This document shows, one piece after another, positions 43,886 to 52,782 of a DNA stretch of 64,000 nt. A program made the position numbers and the translations under genes. Position 1 is the stretch's first letter. Every line of letters begins with the position of its first letter. This DNA comes from Rhizobium sp. Root1203. GTDB taxonomy: Bacteria; Pseudomonadota; Alphaproteobacteria; Rhizobiales; Rhizobiaceae. Location: contig NZ_LMCW01000034.1 in NCBI RefSeq assembly GCF_001424945.1, positions 27,324 to 91,323 on the forward strand. The letters are read 5' to 3'. Below the pieces are notes generated by a model. The model saw only the letters and a list, made by a program, of their open reading frames with translations, had not been told where the DNA came from and made no database searches.

Positions 43886-44728
43886 TCAGCCTTTGACGGC
43901 TCCGCTCGTCATGGCGCTCAGAATGAGCCGCTGCAAGGACAGGAAGGCGACAATCGCAGGTACCACGGAGATCAGACAAGCCGCCGCCAGCAATTGCACC
44001 GATGAATCCGTCTGCATCCCCCTGAAGTTGAAGATGCCGACACCGATCGGCATCAGGTTGTTCTGGGTGAGGAGGAGGAAGGGAACGAGGAACTGGGACC
44101 AGCCGGCGATCACGGTGATAATGAACACCGAAGCAATGCCCGGTGCTGACAATGGAAGCACGATCCGCCAGAACACCGAGAAGCGGTTGCATCCATCGAT
44201 CATTGCAGCCTCGTCGAGGCTGCGCGGGATACCGTCGACCGTGCTCTTCAAAAGCCAGGTCGCCAATGGCACACCGAGCGCCACGTAAACCATCACCACC
44301 GAAAAATGAGTGTCGAGCAGTCCAAGGCGGTTCATGTAGCGGTAAAGGGGAACCATGATGACAAGCGGCGAAATCATCTGGAAGAGCAGCAGACCCATCA
44401 TCGAGAGTCCCTTGCCGCGGAAGTGAAAGCGGGAGAAGGCGTAGGCGGCCGGCAGGGCTACGATCAGCACGCCGAAGCCACTGAGCGCTGCGAGCTTCAG
44501 GCCGTTCCAGAGATAAATCGGGAAGTAGCTGTTGGTGAGTACCGTGATGAAATTGTCGAAGGTCGGGTTGTTCGGAATGTAGCGTGCCACACCACGATAG
44601 ATTTCCCGCCGGTCGCGCATCGCCAGCGACAGAAGATAGGATAATGGGCCTGCGAAGAAGACAAACATCACGACCATGAAAAGGTAGCTGAGGAGGTCTC
44701 CGAAACGGCTTCCTGTTCTGGCACTCAT
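43886..44728 (-). CDS. CUT1 carbohydrate ABC permease (MalG type)
   Basis: A 280-residue membrane protein with six predicted hydrophobic segments and the EAA loop PRSLDEAAMIDGCNRFSVFWRIVLPLSAPG, which docks the ATPase. The real start is ATG 44728 with AAGGAGG upstream, overlapping the stop of the partner permease by four bases. A longer frame to 45160 is overlap only. It ends with the MTSGAVKG tail typical of MalG proteins. Confidence 0.93.
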   Translation of the reverse strand: MSARTGSRFGDLLSYLFMVVMFVFFAGPLSYLLSLAMRDRREIYRGVARYIPNNPTFDNFITVLTNSYFPIYLWNGLKLAALSGFGVLIVALPAAYAFSRFHFRGKGLSMMGLLLFQMISPLVIMVPLYRYMNRLGLLDTHFSVVMVYVALGVPLATWLLKSTVDGIPRSLDEAAMIDGCNRFSVFWRIVLPLSAPGIASVFIITVIAGWSQFLVPFLLLTQNNLMPIGVGIFNFRGMQTDSSVQLLAAACLISVVPAIVAFLSLQRLILSAMTSGAVKG

Positions 44729-45654
44729 TGTTCTTCCTCCTTGGGCAGAAACGAGGCATAGACGAAGGCGAGACCGAGGCTGATCAGCAGCATCAGCACT
44801 GACAAGACGCTGCCCCCGGAGAGATCGTAGTTCCTGAAGACAATGTTGAAGACGTAGAGCGAAATCACCTCTGTTGCCCGCCCCGGTCCGCCGCCCGTCA
44901 GCGTGATGATGGCGTCGAAGGTGTTGAGCGTCATGATGGTGATGAGGATCATGTTGACGAGAATCGCCGCGCGCAGCTGCGGCAGTGTGACGAAGGCAAA
45001 CTGCTGCGAGGACGTGGCGCCGTCCACTTCTGCAGCTTCGTAGAGCGAGGGATCGATGGCTTTCAGCGCCGCATACATCACGACCATGGAAAAAGCCGTT
45101 CCGCGCCAGATGTTGGATATCAGCGCCGACCAGGGCGCGATAGAAGGGTCGGAGAGCCACGCGACGGTCGGCATATGCATGAGGCGAAGGATGCTGTTGA
45201 GCGCGCCGTAAGGGGCTTCGGAAAACAGCATCTGCCAGATGATGCCGCCGGCAATCCCTGGCACGACCCAGGCGACGAGTGCAGTCGTGCGTAGGATCGT
45301 CGTGCCGAACAGGCCACGCTTTTCGCCGCGGACCACGACGACGGCCACGGCAAGTCCGAGTATCTGCTGGCCGACGACGCTGCCGCCGACGAAAATCAGT
45401 GTCGCCCAGAGAATATCGGGCAGCTGCGGAGAGGTCAGCGCATTGTATATCGAACTGAACGTATATTGCTGATTGTCACCGATCAGCGTGGCGTTTGTGA
45501 AGGACAGGCGGAAGACGTCGAGCACGGGATAAAGATAGAAAATCCCGATAACGACGATGGCGGGCAGCATCCACGGCAGCGGGGCGCCTGCGAAACTGCG
45601 CATGAACGATCTGCGATGAGGCGAACTCGCGGCCTCCATTGCGATTGGGCTCAT
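44725..45654 (-). CDS. CUT1 carbohydrate ABC permease (MalF type)
   Basis: A 309-residue membrane protein with about six hydrophobic segments and the EAA loop SLYEAAEVDGATSSQQFAFVTLPQLR. LTGGGPGRATEVISLYVFNIVF is the usual family sequence. It couples by a four-base overlap to the MalG-type gene. A GC-rich hairpin lies between it and the binding-protein gene. Confidence 0.93.
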   Translation of the reverse strand: MSPIAMEAASSPHRRSFMRSFAGAPLPWMLPAIVVIGIFYLYPVLDVFRLSFTNATLIGDNQQYTFSSIYNALTSPQLPDILWATLIFVGGSVVGQQILGLAVAVVVVRGEKRGLFGTTILRTTALVAWVVPGIAGGIIWQMLFSEAPYGALNSILRLMHMPTVAWLSDPSIAPWSALISNIWRGTAFSMVVMYAALKAIDPSLYEAAEVDGATSSQQFAFVTLPQLRAAILVNMILITIMTLNTFDAIITLTGGGPGRATEVISLYVFNIVFRNYDLSGGSVLSVLMLLISLGLAFVYASFLPKEEEQ

Positions 45655-45686
45655 AAGGCTTCTCTATCCGGATTTTGATGGTCATT

Positions 45687-45708
45687 GGCGGCGCCTTTCG
45701 GCGCCGCC
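45687..45708 (-). terminator. Hairpin between binding-protein and permease genes
   Basis: GGCGGCGCC (45687-45695) pairs perfectly with GGCGCCGCC (45700-45708). On the minus strand the loop is GAAA, a stable GNRA tetraloop. No T-run, so likely a 3' end protector that keeps binding-protein mRNA in excess. Confidence 0.65.
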
Positions 45709-45721
45709 GCGATCGCAAGGA

Positions 45722-47020
45722 CTAGAGCCGCTTGTAGGCCTCCATTGTCGCATTGAATGCGGCATTCAGTGCCTCTTCAGGCTGTTTGGTGCCTGACAGG
45801 ACATCACCCATCATAATCTGGATCTGATTGGATATCTCCGGATAGATGGGAGCACCGGGACGCGCCTGGCCATCGGTGAGCGCTTGGGCAAAGACCTTGT
45901 TGGCGTCCGTGGCAAAGACCGGATACTTGTCAAAGAGCGACTTGCGTGTCGGCAGCTGCTGCTGCAGGGCGTTGGCCGGGCCCATGTAGACTTCGCGTGC
46001 AAGGTTGGCGCACATCTCGACTTTCTCCTTGTCCTTGCTGAACGAGGCGATTGTCCAGCCACCCGTGCCAGTCGAACGCTGGTCTGCGGTCGGCCCAGGA
46101 ATCGGTGAGAAGGTCCAGTTGTTGAAATCGTTCTCATCGAGGGTAGCTTTGAGCTGGGCATATTGCCAATTGCCGCCGATGAATAGGGCCGACGTGCCCG
46201 CCGCGGCCGCGGCATTGAGGTCGTCGTAGTTGGCGATGGTAGTCACGCGTTTCGGGGCGGCGCCGGAATCGACTAGATCCTTGTAATAGCTGAGAGCCTT
46301 GAGGAATTTCTCCTTGTTCTCGCCTTCGCCAAAGACCGGCTTGCCGGAATCGTCGACCAGCTTGCCGCCGAGGGCCCAGTAATTGGCAAGCCAATCGAAC
46401 GTTGCCCCCTCATACCGGCCGCCATTGAAAAGCACGCCCTCCATGCCCTGTTGGACGGAGGACAAAGCCGCCTTTTTCAGATCGTCCCAGGTCTGCGGCG
46501 CATCGGGAACGATCGACTTGTTGCGATAGAGGACACGCAGGTCGGTATCCCACCACCAGGCGCGGACCGTGCCATCCTTATCGGTAATGCCGTCGCGGAT
46601 GAAGGGAAAGAGATCGGCGACTTCGTCCTTGGTGAAATAGGGGGTGAAGTCGGCGAGCACATGATTGACCATGAACTGGGACAGCACGAAGGAATCCACG
46701 GCTGCGCAATCGGGCGCATTTCCGGCCTTGGCCTGCTCGAGCATCTTCGCCTGCTCGGTCCCGATATCGGCGGACATGAACTGAAGCTGCAGCTTCCAAT
46801 CCGGATATTTCTTGATGAAGTCGACGAAGATCTTCTGATAGCCCTCGGCAATCGCCGGATCGGCATTATTCGGGCTGTCGTTTGTCAGCCTGACGACAAG
46901 CGACTTTGGCGCTTCCGCTAGGCCGATCCTGTCCTTTGCAGCCAGTTCCTGAGCTGACGCGGTGTGCATTGAGAATAACGCAGTGCTCAGCGCAAGTGCG
47001 CTGACAATAGCTCTGATCAT
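45722..47020 (-). CDS. Extracellular sugar-binding protein of the alpha-mannoside importer (CUT1)
   Basis: A 432-residue family-1 solute-binding protein. Start at 47020 with GGAGGAG upstream, then signal peptide MIRAIVSALALSTALFSMHTASAQ. Mature motifs are RNKSIVPDAPQTWDDLKKAA, ALFIGGNWQYAQLKA and GGWTIASFSKD. First gene of the operon with two permeases, ROK regulator, isomerase, ATPase and alpha-mannosidase. An oligosaccharide with alpha-mannose is the likely ligand because of the mannosidase; this is inference. Confidence 0.9.
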   Translation of the reverse strand: MIRAIVSALALSTALFSMHTASAQELAAKDRIGLAEAPKSLVVRLTNDSPNNADPAIAEGYQKIFVDFIKKYPDWKLQLQFMSADIGTEQAKMLEQAKAGNAPDCAAVDSFVLSQFMVNHVLADFTPYFTKDEVADLFPFIRDGITDKDGTVRAWWWDTDLRVLYRNKSIVPDAPQTWDDLKKAALSSVQQGMEGVLFNGGRYEGATFDWLANYWALGGKLVDDSGKPVFGEGENKEKFLKALSYYKDLVDSGAAPKRVTTIANYDDLNAAAAAGTSALFIGGNWQYAQLKATLDENDFNNWTFSPIPGPTADQRSTGTGGWTIASFSKDKEKVEMCANLAREVYMGPANALQQQLPTRKSLFDKYPVFATDANKVFAQALTDGQARPGAPIYPEISNQIQIMMGDVLSGTKQPEEALNAAFNATMEAYKRL

Positions 47021-47293
47021 GATGGGTCTCCTCCCCATTTTGAACGAATGCAGCCTGGCAGTCTGTTGACCTATCCTCATTTCCATGCTGCAGTGATTAG
47101 ATTAAGTAACTTTGATTTCCTGTCAAGCATGAACGTGGAGGAGCGGATCATGGCGGTTTCCAACACCAGCTAACCGGGGCAGACAGATCCGGATTTCCAG
47201 TTTGAAATGAGGGTGCCGCGACTTCCGCGGCGGCTGCGAATAGCTGCGCCGTCGCGTCGCGGCGGCCGATTTCCAACGTCCATGGAGGATTTC

Positions 47294-48340
47294 ATGCGTT
47301 TACTAATTCTCGGTACCGGCGGCATGGCCAACCAGCATGCGGCAAATTTCAAAGCCATCGAAGGCGTGAGCGTCGTTGGTGGCGTGGATGTCGAACCTGA
47401 GCGTCTTGCAGCTTTCTGCACGGAGCACGGCATTGCTCATCAGTTCGGTTCTCTTGAGGATGCGCTCGCTTGGGGCGAATTCGATGCCGTCGCCAACGTT
47501 ACGCCGGATCGAATCCACCATCCGACAACTCTTCAGGCAATCGCTGCCGGCAAGCACGTATTCTGCGAAAAGCCCCTGGCGACCGATGCGTCGAAAGCAA
47601 TGGAGATGACCGAAGCAATCGAGCGCTCCGGCAAGGTCGGAATGGTGAATTTCACCTACCGGAACTCGCCTGCCCTGCAGAAGGGACGTCAAATGGTGCT
47701 GGCAGGCGAGATCGGCGCGGTGCGCCACGTCGAAGCCTCTCATCTGCAAAGCTGGCTCGTCGGCAATCACTGGGGCGACTGGAAGACCGAAAGCAAATGG
47801 CTGTGGCGCCTCAGCAAGAAACACGGCTCGAACGGCGCGCTGGGCGATATCGGCATCCACATCGTCGATTTCGCGTCATACGGTTCAGGGCTTGACGTCG
47901 CCCACGTCTTCGCGCGGCTCAAGACCTTCGACAAGGCGCCTGGGCATAGGATCGGGGAATACGATCTCGATGCGAATGACAGCTTCACGATGAATGTCGA
48001 TTTCACCACCGGCGCAATCGGAACGATCCAGGCAACACGCACCGCGGCCGGCCAATTCGACCAGTTGCGGCTGCGTTGTTACGGTGAAACCGGCTCCATC
48101 GAGATGATCTACGACACAGGCAAATCAACCTTGCGCGCCTGCCTTGGCGAAGACGTGCACACCCGCACGTGGCGCGACATCCCCTTCGATCCGGTCGAAA
48201 CGAATTATCAGCGCTTCGTCCAGGCCGTCAGGGCCGGGAAAACCCAAGAGCCATCGTTCCGCCGGGCCGCAAACATCCAGAAAGTCCTCGACAAGGCACT
48301 TGCCTCGGACGCGAGCCACAAGGACGAGGAATTGATTTAG
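47294..48340 (+). CDS. Gfo/Idh/MocA family oxidoreductase
   Basis: A 348-residue NAD(P)-dependent sugar dehydrogenase. Start at 47294 with GGAGGAT upstream. Rossmann motif LILGTGGMANQHAANF at the N-terminus, the family signature AGKHVFCEKPLATDASKA and a catalytic-type GALGDIGIHIVDFA. Divergent from the alpha-mannoside operon, sharing a 273-base intergenic region, so probably coregulated. It may oxidise the imported sugar, with the TIM-barrel enzyme acting next. Confidence 0.9.
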   Translation: MRLLILGTGGMANQHAANFKAIEGVSVVGGVDVEPERLAAFCTEHGIAHQFGSLEDALAWGEFDAVANVTPDRIHHPTTLQAIAAGKHVFCEKPLATDASKAMEMTEAIERSGKVGMVNFTYRNSPALQKGRQMVLAGEIGAVRHVEASHLQSWLVGNHWGDWKTESKWLWRLSKKHGSNGALGDIGIHIVDFASYGSGLDVAHVFARLKTFDKAPGHRIGEYDLDANDSFTMNVDFTTGAIGTIQATRTAAGQFDQLRLRCYGETGSIEMIYDTGKSTLRACLGEDVHTRTWRDIPFDPVETNYQRFVQAVRAGKTQEPSFRRAANIQKVLDKALASDASHKDEELI

Positions 48341-48372
48341 AAAGTCTGCCTCGCGCTAATGGCAGGGACGCC

Positions 48373-49515
48373 CTAACCTGCCACCGGCGGCGGCAGCAAC
48401 GTGTCGAGGAATGGCAGCAATGCCGCTCCGAGAGCGATGCCGCCGCCGCTGAAGCTTGCCGGTTTTATCGGCGAAATCCAAGGCGTGAGAAATGGCCGGG
48501 TGGTCGTGTCGCGGCGCTCGATCGACAACTGGTGGATCAAGGCTTCGACGATCCCCCGTGGTAGGCGTCCTCCGATCATGATTGTGCTGGGTGCCATGAA
48601 GCCAGCAATGGCGAGGATGGGATCGAGCAAGTGACCCGCCGCATCCTTGACCCACTTGCCCAGTGCCGGAGAAAACGCGATCTCTTCATCGGCGAGAACA
48701 CGCATGAATTCGTCCTCGCCAATGATCGCCCTCAATGCCTGGAGGCCAACGACGCTGTCCAGACGAACATGGTCGGGGCCGGTCCGCATCGCACCGATGC
48801 TCCCTGCCCTTCCATGAACGCCCGAAAAAGGCACGCCGCGCACGAGGAACCCCGCCTGTATGTCGTCATCGATGATGATCATCGCCAAACCGCCCGCCGG
48901 AACGCCGGCACCGATCGTCCGCTCGGCAAGAACCGCCGCAACGCATTCGTTCTCGACCAGCACCCGCGTTCCCAAAGTATCGGCAACCGTGCGATCCAGC
49001 CCGACGTCCCATCCGTTGGCCGCAATGCCGACCCCGATGATCGGCTTTTTGGGCCGCCCGGCCTCCAAAATGCGGCCAACGGCCTCGGAAACCGCATCGA
49101 CGGTCGAGCTCCCAACCGCCAAGTCAAGCCGTTTGCGAACCTGTCCGCTGAGATCGACGAGGACTGCCTCGACGCGGCCCGGCCGAAGGCGAAGCCCAAC
49201 CGATAAAGCGCCGTCCGGTATCAGGGCAAACTCCGTCGAGGACGCCCCGCCACCGACGACACCGTTGCGGCGACACGAGCTGACCAACCCCTCTTTTGTC
49301 AGCCTGCCGAGGACATTGGTTATGCCGGGGCCCGTCAGGCCACAATGCACGCCAAGCTCCAGACGTGTCAGGGGCCCGTGACGGCGAATGGCCTCCAGGA
49401 TGACGCGAAAATTCCGATCGGCAATTTCAAGCGAGCGCAGGCCGACCTTCTTGCCGAAGGCAGGTTCGGACGTCATAGTAACGGTGCGCCCCGGTCTCGA
49501 TCGCAGGTGCCGCAT
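48373..49515 (-). CDS. ROK family protein, probable transcriptional regulator
   Basis: A 380-residue protein. The N-terminus has a winged helix (LTRLELGVHCGLTGPGITNVLGRLTKEGLV). The ROK domain is recognisable (GVGIAANGWDVGL, VENECVAAVLAE, SIGAMRTG) but diverged, with IIIDDDIQAGFLVRG where most ROK proteins have G-x-GIGGG. Loss of the catalytic glycine loop suggests a sensor, not a kinase. It lies downstream of the ManNAc-linked permease genes on the same strand, 141 bases on, and is convergent with the Gfo/Idh/MocA gene. Confidence 0.8.
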   Translation of the reverse strand: MRHLRSRPGRTVTMTSEPAFGKKVGLRSLEIADRNFRVILEAIRRHGPLTRLELGVHCGLTGPGITNVLGRLTKEGLVSSCRRNGVVGGGASSTEFALIPDGALSVGLRLRPGRVEAVLVDLSGQVRKRLDLAVGSSTVDAVSEAVGRILEAGRPKKPIIGVGIAANGWDVGLDRTVADTLGTRVLVENECVAAVLAERTIGAGVPAGGLAMIIIDDDIQAGFLVRGVPFSGVHGRAGSIGAMRTGPDHVRLDSVVGLQALRAIIGEDEFMRVLADEEIAFSPALGKWVKDAAGHLLDPILAIAGFMAPSTIMIGGRLPRGIVEALIHQLSIERRDTTTRPFLTPWISPIKPASFSGGGIALGAALLPFLDTLLPPPVAG

Positions 49516-49656
49516 GGTCTACTTTCTTCGATAGCGATCATGCGCTTTTGAACGATGCGGCCATCGACCACAATACCATTCTTCGATCCAAGAGCCTTCG
49601 CTGCGCCAAACATGCTGCCAAGGGACATGGAATATCGACGATGCCGCGCGTCCGGC

Positions 49657-50478
49657 CTAGCCTTTGACTGCGCCGGCGGTCATCGAGCCTGAGATCTGCC
49701 GGTACATCAGCAATCCAAGGACAGCGGGGGGTAGAGCGCTCAGGATCATCACTGCCGAGGCCGTGCCCCATTGAACGCCGCCACCGCTTGCAGCGAAGAA
49801 GAATGATGCGCCGACGGTGACGGGAACGGCCTTGTTGGTCGTCAGCATCAGCCCGAAGAGGAATTCATTCCACGCTGTTATGAAGCCGAAGATGAAAGTG
49901 GTCACCAGCGCCGGCCGCACGACCGGCCGAATGATGCTGATCATGATCTGCCACGAACTCGCGCCATCGACCCTAGCCGCCTCGTCCAACTCCAACGGCA
50001 CATCTGAAATCGCATTGACGAGAATGACCAGAGCCAGCGGCGTGTTGACAATTGTAAGGATCAGGCCGAGCCCAAGCTGTGTGTCGAGCAGGCCTAGCCA
50101 CTGATACATCATGTAGAGCGGGATCGCGAAAATGATCAGCGGGACGGCGCGCAGATTAACGACGATCGGCAGCAAGGTATGCTTGCCCGCCTCGCTTCTC
50201 GCGATCGCATAGGCCGCAGGAAATGCGAGCACGATCGCAAGCGCGGTGCCGATGAACGCGGCGACGGTACTGTTCCAGAGGTAGGAATAGATGTTGAAGC
50301 GATCGGTCTGCGTCAGAACGCGAAGGTAGTTTTCGAGTGTCGGCTGGCTGACCCACAAACCGGGATTGACTGAAAGCTCGCGCGCACTCTTGAACGAGGT
50401 AACGATCGTGACGATGATCGGAAAATTCATCGCAATTGCGGCGACGGCAAAGACGATCCAGCGGAGCGTGTTGATCAT
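49657..50478 (-). CDS. CUT1 carbohydrate ABC permease (MalG type), ManNAc locus
   Basis: A 273-residue permease with six hydrophobic segments and EAA loop LELDEAARVDGASSWQIMISIIRPVVRPA, ending SGSMTAGAVKG. It overlaps the upstream MalF-type gene by four bases. No ATPase gene follows; next on the strand is a ROK protein. Confidence 0.93.
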   Translation of the reverse strand: MINTLRWIVFAVAAIAMNFPIIVTIVTSFKSARELSVNPGLWVSQPTLENYLRVLTQTDRFNIYSYLWNSTVAAFIGTALAIVLAFPAAYAIARSEAGKHTLLPIVVNLRAVPLIIFAIPLYMMYQWLGLLDTQLGLGLILTIVNTPLALVILVNAISDVPLELDEAARVDGASSWQIMISIIRPVVRPALVTTFIFGFITAWNEFLFGLMLTTNKAVPVTVGASFFFAASGGGVQWGTASAVMILSALPPAVLGLLMYRQISGSMTAGAVKG

Positions 50479-51347
50479 GCCTCCTTCCTCCTGAGGCCGG
50501 CCAGCCAGTTGAGGCCGTAGAGCACGGCGAGTGAAGCAAGGAAGAGGATAACCGATGCCGCGACAGCCTTGCCGATTGCGCCTTCCTTGAAGAACGCTTG
50601 ATAGATGTAGATCGACAGCGACGTAGTCGACCCGCCGGCGCCGCTGCCGGTGAGCGCGTAGACATTGTCAAAGACGCGGAACCCATCGATGAAGCGGATG
50701 AAGAAGGCAATCACGAGCGTTGGCAGCATTAATGGCAATTCAATGAACCAAAGAACCTTCATCGCGGAGGCGCCGTCGAGCGCAGCTGCTTCGCGGACGT
50801 CCCCCGGGACGGCGACGTAGGCCATGTAGAACAGCAGGAAAGCAAATGGCGTCCATTGCAGCGTTTCGACGACGATCAGCGTCCAGAATGCGTGACCGAT
50901 GTCCAGAAATGCCGGGCTGTCACCGAACCATTCGAAGAGATAATAGGGCACCGGCCCGGCAAACTCGTGCAGCACCAGGCGATACATCAGGCCGATCATT
51001 GCGGGCGCCACCATAAGCGGCAGCATCAGCGGCGCCATAAGCGCCGATCGCTTGGACAGGAGCGGCGCCAGGAAGATGGCGAGGAACAGGCCGACCAGGC
51101 ACTCGATGAGCGCCGTCAGAACTCCAAATTGCAGGGAGAAGGAGATTGCCTGCCAGAAACCACGATCGGTGACCACCGCGAGGTAGTTTCCGACGCCACT
51201 CAAAGTCGGGCTTCGCAGCGTCTGGAAACTGACGGTGGAAACCGAATAGATGAGGTTGATGATCGCAGGAAATCCGAGGAACAGCAGCAGGAACCCCACG
51301 AGCGGCGTCAGATAGGCTCGTCCCTCGGCACGTTGTACAATAGCCAT
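50475..51347 (-). CDS. CUT1 carbohydrate ABC permease (MalF type), ManNAc locus
   Basis: A 290-residue permease, with ATG 51347 preferred over an in-frame ATG at 51392 that lies inside a strong hairpin. EAA loop PGDVREAAALDGASAMKVLWFIELPLMLP, and LTGSGAGGSTTSLSIYIYQAFF near the C-terminus. Partner of 49657-50478. Confidence 0.91.
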   Translation of the reverse strand: MAIVQRAEGRAYLTPLVGFLLLFLGFPAIINLIYSVSTVSFQTLRSPTLSGVGNYLAVVTDRGFWQAISFSLQFGVLTALIECLVGLFLAIFLAPLLSKRSALMAPLMLPLMVAPAMIGLMYRLVLHEFAGPVPYYLFEWFGDSPAFLDIGHAFWTLIVVETLQWTPFAFLLFYMAYVAVPGDVREAAALDGASAMKVLWFIELPLMLPTLVIAFFIRFIDGFRVFDNVYALTGSGAGGSTTSLSIYIYQAFFKEGAIGKAVAASVILFLASLAVLYGLNWLAGLRRKEA

Positions 51348-51364
51348 TTCAATCCGCCCAATGG

Positions 51365-51397
51365 GCCGGATGCCTTGCCGCAAGCAAGGCATCCGGC
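51365..51397 (-). terminator. Perfect 14-bp hairpin between binding-protein and permease genes
   Basis: GCCGGATGCCTTGC (51365-51378) is the exact reverse complement of 51384-51397, with a five-base loop. Begins six bases after the binding-protein stop; no T-run. Likely stabilises or partly terminates the binding-protein message. Confidence 0.7.
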
Positions 51398-51402
51398 TGG
51401 TA

Positions 51403-52734
51403 TCACTTCTTCAGAAGGTCCTGCATGCCAGCTTTGGTATGCGACAGCGCATCCTCGAGGCTCTGCTGGCCCGACCAGTAGCCGGTGAATTCCTTGGCCT
51501 GTAGGTCGTACACCGAGAGAGCGTTGGCTGAGGTCGCTCCATTCATGACGTAGCCGTATTTGCCGGCGAACTCGCCGAGCTTGACCAGGTCGGGGCGTTC
51601 CTTGGCGACCTTCGTGACTACTTCGGGCGCAAGGGCTGGAGAGCCGCCGCTGCGAGCATAAAGCAATGCGGCATCCTCGGTTGCCAGCCACTTCAGGAAC
51701 TTGACGGCACCCTCCTTGTTCTTGGCATTCTTGTTGAGGCCGAGGCCAAGGCCGTGAATATGGTCGGCGCGGCCGTTCGGACCGGCCGGCGGTGCGACGA
51801 CGCCGGTGACCTCCGCAACCGCGGGGGACTTCTCGGCATTGGTGAGGTCGGCGGCGGCAGCATTCCACTGCAGCGCTGTGGCGGCCTGGCCGGAACCGTA
51901 TGCGGCGTTGGTCTCGGGATATTCGTAGCTCAGCGAATCCTTCGGCGAAGCGCCGGCGTCGTAGAGTTTCTTGTAGAGTTCCAGGCCGGTCTTGTAGGCG
52001 GCGGAATCGACCGTGACGTTGCCGTCCTTGTCCAGCCAGTCCGCGCCATAGGAACGTGGCAACGACTGGAACACCATCATGTTGAACAGGAGGTTCTTCA
52101 TCTGCAGCACAGTGCCATAGCGCGTGGGGCTTTCGGAGTTGACCTGCTTTGAGAAGTAAAGCGCGGTCGCGGCCCAGTCGTCCCAGGTCCAGCTATCGGG
52201 GTCCTTGGGCTGTAGTTCCTTGCCGAGATATTGCTTCGATATCTCCGCATACTTCGCCTTCGCCGCCTCGTCCTTCATCAGGGCGTCGATAAGATCCTTG
52301 CGATAATACATGAAGTGCAATGACAAATCGGTCGGCACGCCATACTGCTTGCCGTCGAACTGCATCGTTTTCAGGACGGACTGGCCAAATGTCTTTTCGG
52401 CGTCGCTGCCGAGATCGATTGGCTCCATGTAGGCCGCATAACGGCCGATCGTGTATGTGGCGACCAGATTGATGTCGAAGGCGGTCGAGCCGGCGGCCAT
52501 GTCGGCTTGCAGCTTGTCGTAAAAACCCTCGCGGTTGAAGAACAGAAGCTCGACCTTGTCGGCATCTGAAATGCCCGAAGTCGCATTGTATGCCTCGACG
52601 GTGGCGCGAAGCGCCGTTTCCTCCGAGCCACCCGGCCAGCCGAGAACGGTCACCGTCGCGTTCGAGGTCCCCGGAAGAGCAACGCTCGCGAGGAGCAACG
52701 CAAGGGCAGATAAAGACGTCCTGTTCAGTGTCAT
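51403..52734 (-). CDS. Extracellular sugar-binding protein, ManNAc locus (CUT1)
   Basis: A 443-residue family-1 solute-binding protein with signal peptide MTLNRTSLSALALLLASVALPGTSNA. Mature features are VTVLGWPGGSEETALRATV, YGVPTDLSLHFMYYRKDLIDAL, TALQWNAAAADL and LLYARSGGSPALAPEV. It follows the nanEK gene by 48 bases and precedes the two permeases. N-acetylmannosamine or a ManNAc-containing compound is the likely ligand given the enzyme encoded upstream; inference. Confidence 0.88.
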   Translation of the reverse strand: MTLNRTSLSALALLLASVALPGTSNATVTVLGWPGGSEETALRATVEAYNATSGISDADKVELLFFNREGFYDKLQADMAAGSTAFDINLVATYTIGRYAAYMEPIDLGSDAEKTFGQSVLKTMQFDGKQYGVPTDLSLHFMYYRKDLIDALMKDEAAKAKYAEISKQYLGKELQPKDPDSWTWDDWAATALYFSKQVNSESPTRYGTVLQMKNLLFNMMVFQSLPRSYGADWLDKDGNVTVDSAAYKTGLELYKKLYDAGASPKDSLSYEYPETNAAYGSGQAATALQWNAAAADLTNAEKSPAVAEVTGVVAPPAGPNGRADHIHGLGLGLNKNAKNKEGAVKFLKWLATEDAALLYARSGGSPALAPEVVTKVAKERPDLVKLGEFAGKYGYVMNGATSANALSVYDLQAKEFTGYWSGQQSLEDALSHTKAGMQDLLKK

Positions 52735-52782
52735 CGTAGTTCCCTCTCTCTTATTGTTACGCCAGTATGCATGTCTTCCGAA

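Noticed and set aside
44729..45160. N-terminal extension of the MalG-type permease
   Set aside because: Overlaps the MalF-type gene in another frame; ATG 44728 with AAGGAGG gives the usual length.
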